DNA from: Pseudomonas marginalis
GTDB lineage: Bacteria > Pseudomonadota > Gammaproteobacteria > Pseudomonadales > Pseudomonadaceae
Direction: 5' to 3'
Length of the DNA: 64,000 nt
Assembly: GCF_900105325.1 (NCBI RefSeq)
Contig: NZ_FNSU01000004.1
Coordinates: 558,001-622,000, forward strand
Shown: piece by piece, positions 16,881 to 26,699 of the stretch
Position numbering within the stretch: the first letter of the stretch is position 1
Layout of the letters: every line of letters begins with the position of its first letter
Notes under the pieces: generated by a model
Database searches by the model: none
What the model was told of the DNA's origin: nothing
Seen by the model: only the letters and a program-made list of their open reading frames with translations
Program-made: the position numbers and the translations under genes

Positions 16881-17059
16881 CCTATCGGGGCATAAGTATC
16901 TATACAACTTGAGTAGGATAACGCGTAGCAGCTGTCGAGCCTAGGCGAGGCTGCGTTTGCGGCGCGTCTGACACACCGCCGACGCAGCCTCGCCTAGGCT
17001 CGACAGCTGCTACGCAGGGGGCTCGGCTCAAGATGTGTAGATACTTATGCCTATCGGGG
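16881..17059. mobile_element. Second REP-carrying MITE-like element with 10-bp target duplication
   Basis: A 159-bp element (16891-17049) has 23-bp terminal inverted repeats with two mismatches, starting CATAAGTATCTA, and is flanked by the direct repeat CCTATCGGGG (16881-16890 and 17050-17059). Inside is a perfect 33-bp inverted repeat (16924-16956 against 16982-17014) built on GTAGCAGCTGTCGAGCCTAG. It inserted next to a REP palindrome (17051-17072). The layout is the same as the element at 10269-10446 but all sequences differ. No protein is encoded. Confidence 0.8.
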
Positions 17060-17072
17060 GCTTGCCCCCGAT
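17051..17072. repeat. Single REP palindrome
   Basis: ATCGGGGGCTTGCCCCCGAT (17053-17072) is a self-complementary REP unit lying immediately beside the right end of the MITE-like element. It may also act as a transcript end for the minus-strand chaperone gene. Confidence 0.75.
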
Positions 17073-17100
17073 GAAGTCACCACGGTATTTCAGGTGAAAC

Positions 17101-18369
17101 TCAGCAGCCGTAGCGCTTACTCGCCTCAATTGCCAAACCACTGCCGATACTGCCGAAGATATTCCCCTCCACATGCCGCGCATTCGGCAGCATGGCCGAG
17201 ATGCTGTGGCGCAGCGCCGGGATGCCGCTGGAACCGCCGGTAAAGAACACCGTGTCCACCTGGGCCACCGCCACCGAAGCATCGGTGAGCAACTGCGTCA
17301 CGCTGTTGCGCACGCGCTCCAGCAAGCCATCGATGGCCGACTCGAACAGTGCGCGGCTCAGGTCCACGCTCAACCCCGGCTCAACGCGGTCCAGCAGCAC
17401 GTGGCGGTTGTCTTCGTGGGTGAGCTGGATCTTGGTCTCTTCCACTTCCATGGCCAGCCAGTGCCCGGCGCGCTGTTCGATCAGCTTGAACAGGCGGTCG
17501 ATGCCGCCAGTGTCTTCGATGTCATAGCGCATGCTGCCCAGGGCCAGCTGGGATTTCTGCGAGTACACCGAGTTGATGGTGTGCCAGGTCGCCAGGTTCA
17601 TGTGGTGGCTGGTGGGCATGTAGGCGCCGCTTTTCATGCGGCTGCCGTAGCCGAACAGCGGCATGATGCCGGCCAGGGACAGTTGCTTGTCGAAGTCGGT
17701 ACCGCCGATGTGCACGCCGCCGGTGGCGAGGATGTCGTCCTGGCGGTTGTCGTTGTGGCGGCGGTCCGGGGACAGGCGCACCAGCGAGAAGTCGGACGTA
17801 CCCCCGCCGATGTCGACGATCAGTACCAGCTCTTCCTTCTCGATGGTGGATTCGTAGTCGAACGCGGCGGCAATCGGTTCGTACTGGAACGAGATGTCCT
17901 TGAAACCGATCTTGCGCGCCACGTCGACCAGGGTGTTTTCGGCCTCCTGGTCGGCCATCGGGTCGTCATCGACGAAAAACACCGGGCGGCCCAGCACCAC
18001 TTCTTCGAACTCGCGGCCGGCGGTGGCTTCGGCGCGGCTCTTGAGTTGGCCGATAAACAGCGCCAGCAGGTCGGTGAACGGCATCGCCGTGCCCAAGACG
18101 CTGGTGTCGTGCTTGATCAACTTGGAACCCAGCAGGCTCTTGAGCGAGCGCATCAGCCGGCCTTCGTAGTTCTCCAGGTATTCGTGCAGGGCCAGGCGAC
18201 CGTAGACCGGGCGGCGCTCCTCGAAGTTGAAGAACACCACCGACGGCAGGGTGATCTTGTCGTCCTCCAGCGCGATAAGCGTTTCCATGCCGGGGCGGAT
18301 CCAGCCGACGGTGGAGTTGGACGTGCCGAAGTCGATACCGCAGGCACGGGCTGGGGATGGGTTTTTCAT
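17101..18369 (-). CDS. Hsp70-like chaperone (YegD type)
   Basis: 422 residues, shorter than DnaK and lacking its C-terminal substrate lid. The actin-like ATPase fold is visible: phosphate 1 motif CGIDFGTSNSTVGW at residues 10-23, phosphate 2 LVLIVDIGGGTSDFSLVRL, and the adenosine motif VFFTGGSSGIPALRHSISAML near the end. It matches YegD-type Hsp70 proteins. The ATG at 18369 is chosen because CGIDFGTSNS normally lies within ten residues of the start. It is divergent from the DnaJ-like gene, which suggests a chaperone pair, though partnership is inferred. Confidence 0.88.
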   Translation of the reverse strand: MKNPSPARACGIDFGTSNSTVGWIRPGMETLIALEDDKITLPSVVFFNFEERRPVYGRLALHEYLENYEGRLMRSLKSLLGSKLIKHDTSVLGTAMPFTDLLALFIGQLKSRAEATAGREFEEVVLGRPVFFVDDDPMADQEAENTLVDVARKIGFKDISFQYEPIAAAFDYESTIEKEELVLIVDIGGGTSDFSLVRLSPDRRHNDNRQDDILATGGVHIGGTDFDKQLSLAGIMPLFGYGSRMKSGAYMPTSHHMNLATWHTINSVYSQKSQLALGSMRYDIEDTGGIDRLFKLIEQRAGHWLAMEVEETKIQLTHEDNRHVLLDRVEPGLSVDLSRALFESAIDGLLERVRNSVTQLLTDASVAVAQVDTVFFTGGSSGIPALRHSISAMLPNARHVEGNIFGSIGSGLAIEASKRYGC

Positions 18370-18454
18370 GTCTATCGGGTTCCGGTTGAAAAACGGCCGC
18401 GCAGTGTATGCCAGTCGAGGGCGGATGCGTAGGCCGACCATCCGTTAAATCGTG

Positions 18455-18482
18455 CTTGAAAGTTCGGCATTCGCCCCCACAT
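18455..18482 (+). promoter_or_regulatory. Sigma-32-like heat-shock promoter for the DnaJ-like gene
   Basis: CTTGAAA (18455-18461) matches the RpoH -35 element exactly, and CCCCACAT (18475-18482) matches the -10 consensus CCCCATnT at seven of eight defined places, with a 13-base spacer. It points at the DnaJ-like gene 126 bases downstream. Confidence 0.5.
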
Positions 18483-18607
18483 CTGGTGCATACGGCAAGC
18501 GCCGATAACACTTTGACGCACCCCCAGGCCACAAGACTCAACAGGTGCAAACCAGCGCACGTTGTGCCCCGGGCTGTGCGATCTCGATTAAGGATGGTGA
18601 ACCGCCG

Positions 18608-19546
18608 ATGGATTTCAAAGACTACTACAAGATTCTGGGTGTCGAGCCGAGCGCCGATGACAAGGAAATCAAGGCTGCCTATCGCAAGCTCGCGCGCAAA
18701 TATCACCCGGACGTAAGCAAGGAAAAAGACGCCGAAGCCAAGTTCAAGGACGCGTCCGAAGCCTATGAAGCGCTTAAAAGCGCCGACAAGCGTGCCGAAT
18801 ATGACGAGTTGCGCAAATACGGCCAGCATGGCCAGCCGTTCCAGGGCCCGCCAGGCTGGCAGAGCCGTGGCGGGTTTGGCGGTGGCCAGGGCACCGAGGA
18901 TTTTTCCGACTTCTTCAGCTCGATCTTTGGCGGGCGTGGCGATGCCTTCGGTGGCGGCCAGCGTCGTCCAACCGGGCGTAAAGGCCAGGACGTGGAGATG
19001 CAGCTGTCGGTGTTCCTCGAAGAGACACTGTCCACCGAGTCCAAGCAGATCAGCTTCCAGGTGCCGCAATACGACGCCTCGGGCCGGCATGTCAGCAACA
19101 CCACCAAGAGCCTGAACGTGAAGATCCCCGCCGGTGTCGCCGACGGTGAGCGTATTCGCCTCAAAGGCCAGGGCGCACCGGGTGTTGGCGGCGGGGCCAA
19201 CGGTGACCTGTACCTGATCGTCAAGTTTGCGCCGCACCCCAAGTTCGAAGTGGATGGCGAAAACCTGATCATCAACCTGCCGCTGGCACCATGGGAATTG
19301 GCGCTGGGCGCGGAAGTGGCCGTGCCGACCCTGACCGGCAAGATCAACCTCAAGGTGCCGGCCGGCAGCCAGAACGGCCAGCGCATGCGCGCCAAGGGCC
19401 ATGGTTTGCTGAACAAGGCCGGGCAGCGCGGCTTCCTGTACGTGCAGCTCAAGGCGGTGATGCCACCGGCAGGCGATGACGGCGTGAAAGCGTTGTGGCA
19501 GGAGCTGGCCAAAAAAGCCGCGTTCAATCCGCGCGAGCAGTTCTAA
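18608..19546 (+). CDS. cbpA: DnaJ-class co-chaperone, CbpA-like
   Basis: A 312-residue type II J-protein. The J domain spans residues 1-70 with YRKLARKYHPDVSKEKDAE including the HPD tripeptide, followed by a Gly/Phe-rich linker (about 75-120, GGFGGGQG and FGGGQRRPTG) and the two beta-barrel C-terminal domains with GQGAPGVGGGANGDLYL and KAKGHGLLNK-type turns. There is no zinc-finger, which separates it from DnaJ. E. coli CbpA also binds curved DNA; no cbpM modulator gene is adjacent here. The start at 18608 gives the standard MDFKDYYKILGV opening. Confidence 0.9.
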   Translation: MDFKDYYKILGVEPSADDKEIKAAYRKLARKYHPDVSKEKDAEAKFKDASEAYEALKSADKRAEYDELRKYGQHGQPFQGPPGWQSRGGFGGGQGTEDFSDFFSSIFGGRGDAFGGGQRRPTGRKGQDVEMQLSVFLEETLSTESKQISFQVPQYDASGRHVSNTTKSLNVKIPAGVADGERIRLKGQGAPGVGGGANGDLYLIVKFAPHPKFEVDGENLIINLPLAPWELALGAEVAVPTLTGKINLKVPAGSQNGQRMRAKGHGLLNKAGQRGFLYVQLKAVMPPAGDDGVKALWQELAKKAAFNPREQF

Positions 19547-19553
19547 GGGGATT

Positions 19554-19583
19554 TGTGGTGAGGGCACAAGCTCCCTCACCACA
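19554..19583. terminator. Hairpin between convergent cbpA-like and ureC genes
   Basis: TGTGGTGAGGG (19554-19564) pairs perfectly with CCCTCACCACA (19573-19583) over an 8-base loop. It lies between the two stops and probably ends transcription from both sides, although no long T run follows. Confidence 0.6.
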
Positions 19584-19592
19584 GGTTTCAAG

Positions 19593-21293
<1,701 letters not shown>

Positions 21294-21330
21294 GTGTGTG
21301 CCCTGAAATATTTGTGTTGAATGTGAAATC

Positions 21331-21399
21331 GCTATCGGGGGCAAGCCCCCTACCACCTTTGGAATGCGTTCCCCTGTGGGAGGGGGCTTGCCCCCGATG
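21331..21399. repeat. REP doublet between ureB and ureC
   Basis: GCTATCGGGGGCAAGCCCCC at the left is mirrored by AGGGGGCTTGCCCCCGAT at the right. The doublet lies within the structural urease operon and could set different mRNA stability for ureC relative to ureB. Confidence 0.8.
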
Positions 21400-21404
21400 A
21401 GGCC

Positions 21405-21710
21405 CTAAAGGTCGCCCATGATCCGCCCGGCAAACCCGAACACCCGCCGCCCGCCGCTCAAATCCACCAGCTCGACCTCACGGCTCTGCCCCGGCTCGAA
21501 CCGCACCGCCGTGCCCGCCGGAATATTCAGGCGCATGCCGCGGCTCAATGGGCGGTCAAATGTCAGCGCATCATTGGTCTCGAAAAAATGGTAGTGCGAA
21601 CCCACCTGGATCGGCCGGTCGCCGCTGTTGGCCACACTGAGGGTGACGGTGCGTCGGCCGACGTTGAGTTCGATCTCGCCAGGCTGGATCTGATATTCGC
21701 CAGGAATCAT
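21405..21710 (-). CDS. ureB: Urease beta subunit UreB
   Basis: 101 residues with the standard opening MIPGEYQIQPGEIELN and the block IQVGSHYHFFETNDALTFDR typical of the beta subunit, which forms part of the (UreABC)3 shell. Its ATG overlaps the stop of the upstream acetyltransferase by four bases, so it is translationally coupled to it. Confidence 0.97.
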   Translation of the reverse strand: MIPGEYQIQPGEIELNVGRRTVTLSVANSGDRPIQVGSHYHFFETNDALTFDRPLSRGMRLNIPAGTAVRFEPGQSREVELVDLSGGRRVFGFAGRIMGDL

Positions 21711-22240
21711 GCAGGTTGCCCCAGGGTCTTGAAGTAGATGGCGGTCGGGCTATAGCGCCCGTCCGGGCTTTGGCAGTAGTCGGGCAGTTCACCGATCTTG
21801 GTGTAGCGCAGCGACTGGTAGAAGGCTTCGGCAGGCGAGCCGGCTTCGGTGTCCAGGTACAGCAGGCCGCGCTTGTGCTGGCGCGCGGCGAGTTCCAGGG
21901 TGTTCATCAATTGTTGGCCCAGGCCGTGGCGCCGCGCGTTGCTGTGCACCAGCAGCTTTTGCACTTCGGCGCGGTTCAGGCCGTTGGCTTTCTGGCACAG
22001 CGCCAACTGCACGCTGGCGATCACCTGCTCATCGCGCACCACCACCCACAGCAACAGGCTGGCGTCTTCAATGCTCGCCTGTACCCCGTCCAGATAGGCA
22101 CGGGCCTGGGCTTCATCGAAGTCGGCCATGAAACCCACCGACGCACCGTGCTTGACCGCATCCAGCAACAGCTCGATCAGGCCCCGACGGTAGTGGGCAA
22201 AACTTTCAGCATTGACTCGACGCAGTTGCGCGGCGTTCAT
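21707..22240 (-). CDS. GNAT family N-acetyltransferase inside the urease operon
   Basis: 177 residues with a GNAT core: the central strand VIASVQLALCQKANGLNRAEVQKLLVHSNARRHGLGQQLM contains the acetyl-CoA-binding RRHGLGQ motif (Q/R-x-x-G-x-G/A form), and the end AFYQSLRYTKIGELPDYCQSPDGRY is a typical GNAT C-terminus. The substrate is unknown. I start at the ATG at 22240, eight bases after AAGGAG; a GTG at 22249 touches that ribosome site and is unlikely. It overlaps ureB by four bases. Confidence 0.85.
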   Translation of the reverse strand: MNAAQLRRVNAESFAHYRRGLIELLLDAVKHGASVGFMADFDEAQARAYLDGVQASIEDASLLLWVVVRDEQVIASVQLALCQKANGLNRAEVQKLLVHSNARRHGLGQQLMNTLELAARQHKRGLLYLDTEAGSPAEAFYQSLRYTKIGELPDYCQSPDGRYSPTAIYFKTLGQPA

Positions 22241-22245
22241 CGAAC

Positions 22246-22758
22246 TCACTCCTTGGGCGGTTGCGCGCCCGGATTCAATGTCAGTTGCATAAAGGTCAGG
22301 TCCAGCCAGCGGCCGAACTTGATGCCCACTTGGGGCATTTGCCCGGTGGTGACGAACCCCAGGCGTTCATGCAGGCGGATCGAGGCCAGGTTGCCGCTTT
22401 CGATGGCCGCCACCATCACATGCTTGCCACAGGTTCTGGCGCGTTCGATCAGCGCCTGCATCAGCCGTGGGCCAAGGCCCTTGCCGCGCTGGTCGTTGCG
22501 TACATACACCGAGTGTTCGACGCTGTAGCGGTAGCCTTCGAACGCGCGCCAATCGCCGAACGAGGCATAGCCGATCACTTGCTCATTTTCGGTCGCCACC
22601 AGAATCGGATAGCCCTGGGCCTGGCGTGCACTGAGCCAGGCCTGGCGGTTGCCGAGATCCACCAGTTGTTCGTTCCAGATCGCCGTGGTGTTGAGTACCG
22701 CGTCGTTGTAGATGTCGCGGATCGCCGGCAGGTCTTGCTCGGTTGCATCACGAATCAT
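22246..22758 (-). CDS. GNAT acetyltransferase, phosphinothricin/methionine sulfoximine type
   Basis: 170 residues. The opening MIRDATEQDLPAIRDIYNDAVLNTTAIWNEQ, divided at residue 20, and VEHSVYVRNDQRGKGLGPRLMQALIERAR with the acetyl-CoA loop QRGKGLG match phosphinothricin N-acetyltransferases. The P. aeruginosa homologue PA4866, at the same place in its urease operon, acetylates methionine sulfoximine and methionine sulfone (from memory). Such enzymes detoxify glutamine synthetase inhibitors, which would suit a nitrogen-regulated operon. It lies between ureA and the second acetyltransferase. Confidence 0.88.
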   Translation of the reverse strand: MIRDATEQDLPAIRDIYNDAVLNTTAIWNEQLVDLGNRQAWLSARQAQGYPILVATENEQVIGYASFGDWRAFEGYRYSVEHSVYVRNDQRGKGLGPRLMQALIERARTCGKHVMVAAIESGNLASIRLHERLGFVTTGQMPQVGIKFGRWLDLTFMQLTLNPGAQPPKE

Positions 22759-22767
22759 GGGCGTGCC

Positions 22768-23070
22768 TCACGCGATGGGTTGGTGGACGGTCACCAGCTT
22801 GGTGCCATCGGGGAAGGTGGCTTCCACCTGGATGTCCGGGATCATTTCCGGGATGCCTTCCATCACCTGTTCACGGCTGAGCAGGGTGGTGCCGTAGTGC
22901 ATCAGGTCGGCCACGGTGCGGCCATCGCGGGCGCCTTCCATCAAGGCGGCGGAGATATAGGCGATGGTTTCCGGGTAGTTGAGCTTCACACCGCGCGCCA
23001 GGCGCCGTTCGGCCACTAGGCCTGCGGTGAAGATCAGCAGTTTGTCTTTTTCCCGTGGGGTCAGGTCCAT
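22768..23070 (-). CDS. ureA: Urease gamma subunit UreA
   Basis: 100 residues with the family opening MDLTPREKDKLLIFTAGLVA and the conserved ARGVKLNYPETIAYISA and ATFPDGTKLVTVHQPI segments. It is the smallest structural subunit of the nickel urease. A REP doublet separates it from ureD upstream. Confidence 0.97.
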   Translation of the reverse strand: MDLTPREKDKLLIFTAGLVAERRLARGVKLNYPETIAYISAALMEGARDGRTVADLMHYGTTLLSREQVMEGIPEMIPDIQVEATFPDGTKLVTVHQPIA

Positions 23071-23118
23071 GGTTCAAGGTCCTTCAAAGAATGCATTCTT
23101 AAATACAACAGAGATCAA

Positions 23119-23207
23119 GTGTGGGAGGGGGCTTGCCCCCGATAGGGCAGTATCAGGCAATACAGCTGTCACTGACCCACCGCCATCGGGAGCAAGCCCC
23201 CTCCCAC
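23119..23207. repeat. REP doublet between ureD and ureA
   Basis: TGTGGGAGGGGGCTTGCCCC and its complement (GGAGCAAGCCCCCTCCCACA) face each other across about 47 bases, in the gap between ureD and ureA. Confidence 0.85.
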
Positions 23208-23217
23208 ATTTTGATCT

Positions 23218-24057
23218 TCATGTGCTCCAGATTCGTGGTGCAACCGCCTCTCGCCCAAACATGGCGCGGCGTAACAATTTCCATAAATCAATCAACCATC
23301 CCCGCGCCAGCAGCGCTTCGCTGGCCAGGCAGCGGGCGACCAGCAAGCCGGGCAGTTGGGTCAGGTCGCCGCGCACGGCATGGGGCAGGGCGCGGCAGTG
23401 TTCGAGTAATTCGGGCTCGATATCGCCGGTCACCAGCAGGGTGGCGAACACCGGTTGGCCATCCAGGCCGATGGGCGAGTCGAGCAGGCCATCGGCGCCC
23501 ACAATGCGCTGGCGCTCGTGCCAGAGCAACTGGCCGTCGCGGCGGATATCCAGGTGCGATTGAAAGTGGCCCAGGTCGAATCGCTCGCCACTGGCCGGAC
23601 GCCCCAGGGCGATCACGTCCCAGTAGAACAGCCGGGCATCGCCGTGCAGGTCGATGCGGGTGCTGAGTTCGGCCTGGGCGGCGCTGAACACAATGGTTTC
23701 CTGGGGCAGCCATTCCAGGGTCGCGCCGGCCTCCACGGTGAGATCAAGTTGCTGATACGCCGGGCCGCTGGCGCGATACCACTTCGCCGCGCCGGGGCTG
23801 GTCAATTGCGCCCACGCACCCTCGGCGACATGGGCGCGGATGTCCAGGCGGTCACCGCCGGCAATCCCGCCAGGCGGGTGCACGATGATGTGCTGGCACA
23901 CCTCGGGGCCTTCGGCATACAGGTGCTTTTGCACCCGCAGCGGGCCAAGGTGACGGCGCATCACCGGGCGCGTGGTGTCGCCGAAACGCGCGTAGCCGAG
24001 GTCCAGCTCGGCGTGCCAGCTGGGGGTGAACAGGGCAGGGGAAACGGGCAGGTTCAT
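23218..24057 (-). CDS. ureD: Urease accessory protein UreD
   Basis: 279 residues. Marks of UreD are GPLRVQKHLYAEGPEVCQHIIVHPPGGIAGGDRL (residues about 36-69), the block TSPGAAKWYR and WLPQETIVFS, and FYWDVIALGRPASGERF. UreD binds apo-urease and scaffolds UreF-UreG for nickel insertion. It follows urtE by 33 bases, linking urea uptake and urease assembly in one transcript. Confidence 0.96.
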   Translation of the reverse strand: MNLPVSPALFTPSWHAELDLGYARFGDTTRPVMRRHLGPLRVQKHLYAEGPEVCQHIIVHPPGGIAGGDRLDIRAHVAEGAWAQLTSPGAAKWYRASGPAYQQLDLTVEAGATLEWLPQETIVFSAAQAELSTRIDLHGDARLFYWDVIALGRPASGERFDLGHFQSHLDIRRDGQLLWHERQRIVGADGLLDSPIGLDGQPVFATLLVTGDIEPELLEHCRALPHAVRGDLTQLPGLLVARCLASEALLARGWLIDLWKLLRRAMFGREAVAPRIWST

Positions 24058-24090
24058 GGTTTCTTGTGCTTATCGTCAGGACGCTACAGG

Positions 24091-24789
24091 TTAGATGGTA
24101 ACCAAACCGCGCACACCCTCACTCTCCATATTTTCACCACGGCCCTGCTGCACGATTTCACCGCGCGACATCACCAGGTACTGGTCGGCCAGCTCGGCGG
24201 CAAAGTCGTAGAACTGCTCCACCAACAGGATTGCCATATCGCCGCGCGCCGCGAGCTTCTTGATCACGGCGCCGATCTCCTTGATCACCGAGGGCTGGAT
24301 GCCTTCGGTGGGCTCATCGAGGATCAACAGGCGCGGGCGGCTGGCCAGGGCGCGGCCGATGGCCAACTGTTGCTGCTGGCCGCCGGACAGGTCGCCGCCG
24401 CGCCGGTGCTTCATTTGCAGCAAAACTGGGAACAGTTCATAGATAAACGCCGGCACTTCCTTGGCTTCGGCACCGGGGAAACGCGACAGGCCCATCAGCA
24501 GGTTTTCTTCCACCGTCAGCCGCCCGAAAATCTCCCGGCCCTGGGGCACATAGGCGATCCCTGCGTGCACCCGCTGGTGCGGCTTGAAGCCGGTGATGGC
24601 CTTGCCCTCCCAGTTCACCGCGCCTTCCTTGGCCGGCAGCAAACCCATCAGGCATTTGAGCAGGGTGGTCTTGCCCACGCCGTTACGGCCGAGCAGGCAG
24701 GTGACCTCGCCGATCTTCACGTCGAAGGACAGCCCGCGCAGGATGTGGCTACCGCCGTAGTACTGGTGCAGCTTGTCGACTTGCAGCAT
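24091..24789 (-). CDS. urtE: Urea ABC transporter ATPase UrtE
   Basis: 232 residues. Walker A is GRNGVGKTTLLKCLMG (about residues 34-49), the signature is LSGGQQQQLAIGRAL, Walker B is LLILDEPTEGIQPSVI. The TEGIQPSVIKEIG wording separates UrtE from LivF. Together with UrtD it powers urea import through UrtBC. It lies 12 bases downstream of urtD. Confidence 0.96.
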   Translation of the reverse strand: MLQVDKLHQYYGGSHILRGLSFDVKIGEVTCLLGRNGVGKTTLLKCLMGLLPAKEGAVNWEGKAITGFKPHQRVHAGIAYVPQGREIFGRLTVEENLLMGLSRFPGAEAKEVPAFIYELFPVLLQMKHRRGGDLSGGQQQQLAIGRALASRPRLLILDEPTEGIQPSVIKEIGAVIKKLAARGDMAILLVEQFYDFAAELADQYLVMSRGEIVQQGRGENMESEGVRGLVTI

Positions 24790-24801
24790 GTTCAGTTCTC
24801 C

Positions 24802-25623
24802 TTAGCGACCGAGGTACACCTCGATCACCCGCTCATTTTCCTGCACCTGTTCCAGCGACCCTTCGGCCAGCACGCTGCCCTGGTGCAACACGGTCACGTG
24901 GTCGGCAATCGAGCCGACAAAGCCCATGTCGTGTTCCACCACCATCAACGAATGCTTGCCCGCCAGGCGCTTGAACAGTTCGGCGGTGAATTCGGTCTCG
25001 GCGTCGGTCATGCCCGCCACCGGTTCGTCCAGCAGCAACAGTTGCGGGTCTTGCATCAGCAGCATGCCGATTTCCAGGAACTGTTTTTGCCCGTGGGAGA
25101 GCAGCCCGGCGGGCCGATGCACGGAGGCGGTGAGGCGGATGGTGTCGAGCACTTCGTCGATTCCATCCTTTTGCTCGCCGCTCAGGCGCGCACGCAGGCT
25201 GGCCCACACCGACTTGTCGGTCTTCTGCGCCAGCTCCAGGTTTTCGAACACGCTCAGGGCTTCGAACACCGTGGGTTTCTGGAACTTGCGGCCGATGCCG
25301 GCCTGGGCGATCTGCACTTCGCTCATGCTGGTCAAGTCGAGGGTTTCGCCAAACCAGGCCTTGCCGTGGCTGGGCCGGGTCTTGCCGGTGATCACGTCCA
25401 TCAGGGTGGTCTTGCCCGCGCCGTTGGGGCCGATGATGCAGCGCAATTCACCGACGCCGATGTACAGGTTCAAGTCGTTGAGCGCCTTGAACCCATCGAA
25501 GCTGACGCTGATATCTTCCAGGGTCAGGATGGTGCCGTGGCGGGTGTTCAGGCCGGTGCCTGCGGCCTGGCCGATGCCGATGGCATCGCGGCCGCTGCCC
25601 GCATCGAAAATAGGTTCGAGCAT
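24802..25623 (-). CDS. urtD: Urea ABC transporter ATPase UrtD
   Basis: 273 residues. Walker A GPNGAGKTTLMDVITGKTRP, the LivG-like FQKPTVFEALSVFENLELA segment, signature LLSHGQKQFLEIGMLL and Walker B LLLLDEPVAGMTDAE are visible. The SHGQKQ form of the signature is usual in UrtD. I start at ATG 25623, five bases after GAGGA and nine bases from the urtC stop. Confidence 0.95.
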   Translation of the reverse strand: MLEPIFDAGSGRDAIGIGQAAGTGLNTRHGTILTLEDISVSFDGFKALNDLNLYIGVGELRCIIGPNGAGKTTLMDVITGKTRPSHGKAWFGETLDLTSMSEVQIAQAGIGRKFQKPTVFEALSVFENLELAQKTDKSVWASLRARLSGEQKDGIDEVLDTIRLTASVHRPAGLLSHGQKQFLEIGMLLMQDPQLLLLDEPVAGMTDAETEFTAELFKRLAGKHSLMVVEHDMGFVGSIADHVTVLHQGSVLAEGSLEQVQENERVIEVYLGR

Positions 25624-25631
25624 GACGTTCC

Positions 25632-26699
25632 TCATTTCTTCAACAGCCCGATAACGCCCTTGGGCAGGTACAGGGTGACGATGATGAACAGCGCCCCGAG
25701 GAAGAACAGCCAGTACTCCGGGAAGGCCACGGTGAACCAGCTCTTCATGCCGTTGACCACGCCGGCGCCAAGCAACGGCCCGATCAGCGTGCCACGCCCG
25801 CCCAGGGCCACCCACACGGCGGCTTCGATGGAGTTGGTCGGCGACATTTCACTCGGGTTGATGATGCCCACCTGCGGCACGTACAACGCGCCTGCCAGGC
25901 CGCACAGCACCGCGCTCAGCACCCACACGAACAGCTTGAAGCCGCGCGGGTCGTAGCCGCAGAACATCAGGCGGTTCTCGGCATCGCGCAGGGCGGTCAG
26001 CACCCGGCCGAACTTGCTCCGGGCCAGGCGCCAGCCGATGTACAGGCTCGCCACCAGCAGCACCACCGTGGCCACGAACAGCACGGCCCGTGTGCCTGGT
26101 TCGGTGATGCCGAAACCGAGGATGCTGCGGAAGTTGGTGAAGCCGTTATTGCCGCCGAACCCGGTCTCGTTGCGAAAGAACAACAGCATCCCGGCAAAGG
26201 TCAGCGCCTGGGTCATGATCGAGAAATACACGCCCTTGATCCGCGAGCGAAAGGCGAAAAAACCGAACACCAGCGCCAGCACGCCCGGCGCCAACACCAC
26301 CAGGCACAGGGCCCAGAGGAAGTGCTCGGTGCCGACCCAATACCAGGGCAATTCGGTCCACGACAAAAACGTCATGAACGCCGGCAGCTCATCGCCGGAA
26401 GCCTGGCGCATCAGGTACATGCCCATGGCATAGCCGCCGAGGGCAAAGAACAGGCCGTGACCCAGGGACAACATCCCCGCGTAGCCCCACACCAGGTCCA
26501 GGGCCAGGGCGACAATGGCGTAGCAGAGGATCTTGCCCACCAGTGTCAGGGTGTAGGCCGATACATGCAGCGGGTTTTCCGGCGACAGCAGCGAACACAA
26601 CGGCAGGGCCAGCAGCAGCAACAGCACCACCGCGCCGACTGCAATCGTCACCTGGGTGCCGGCCTTTTGCGTGGCCGTAAGCATCAATGGCTGGTTCAT
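25632..26699 (-). CDS. urtC: Urea ABC transporter permease UrtC
   Basis: 355 residues with eight to ten membrane segments of the LivM type. Diagnostic stretches are DLVWGYAGMLSLGHGLFFALGGYAMGMYL, split around residue 85, and the late EAA-like loop LRDAENRLMFCGYDPRGFKLFVW. It forms the channel with UrtB. Its ATG shares one base with the urtB stop (TGATG). Confidence 0.95.
   Translation of the reverse strand: MNQPLMLTATQKAGTQVTIAVGAVVLLLLLALPLCSLLSPENPLHVSAYTLTLVGKILCYAIVALALDLVWGYAGMLSLGHGLFFALGGYAMGMYLMRQASGDELPAFMTFLSWTELPWYWVGTEHFLWALCLVVLAPGVLALVFGFFAFRSRIKGVYFSIMTQALTFAGMLLFFRNETGFGGNNGFTNFRSILGFGITEPGTRAVLFVATVVLLVASLYIGWRLARSKFGRVLTALRDAENRLMFCGYDPRGFKLFVWVLSAVLCGLAGALYVPQVGIINPSEMSPTNSIEAAVWVALGGRGTLIGPLLGAGVVNGMKSWFTVAFPEYWLFFLGALFIIVTLYLPKGVIGLLKK

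Noticed and set aside
23455..25956. 833-codon open frame on the plus strand opposite urtD, urtE and ureD
   Set aside because: It is a mirror of GC-rich genes on the other strand, with biased Gln/His/Ala/Val composition, no ribosome site and no family features, while the minus strand encodes clear transporter and urease proteins.
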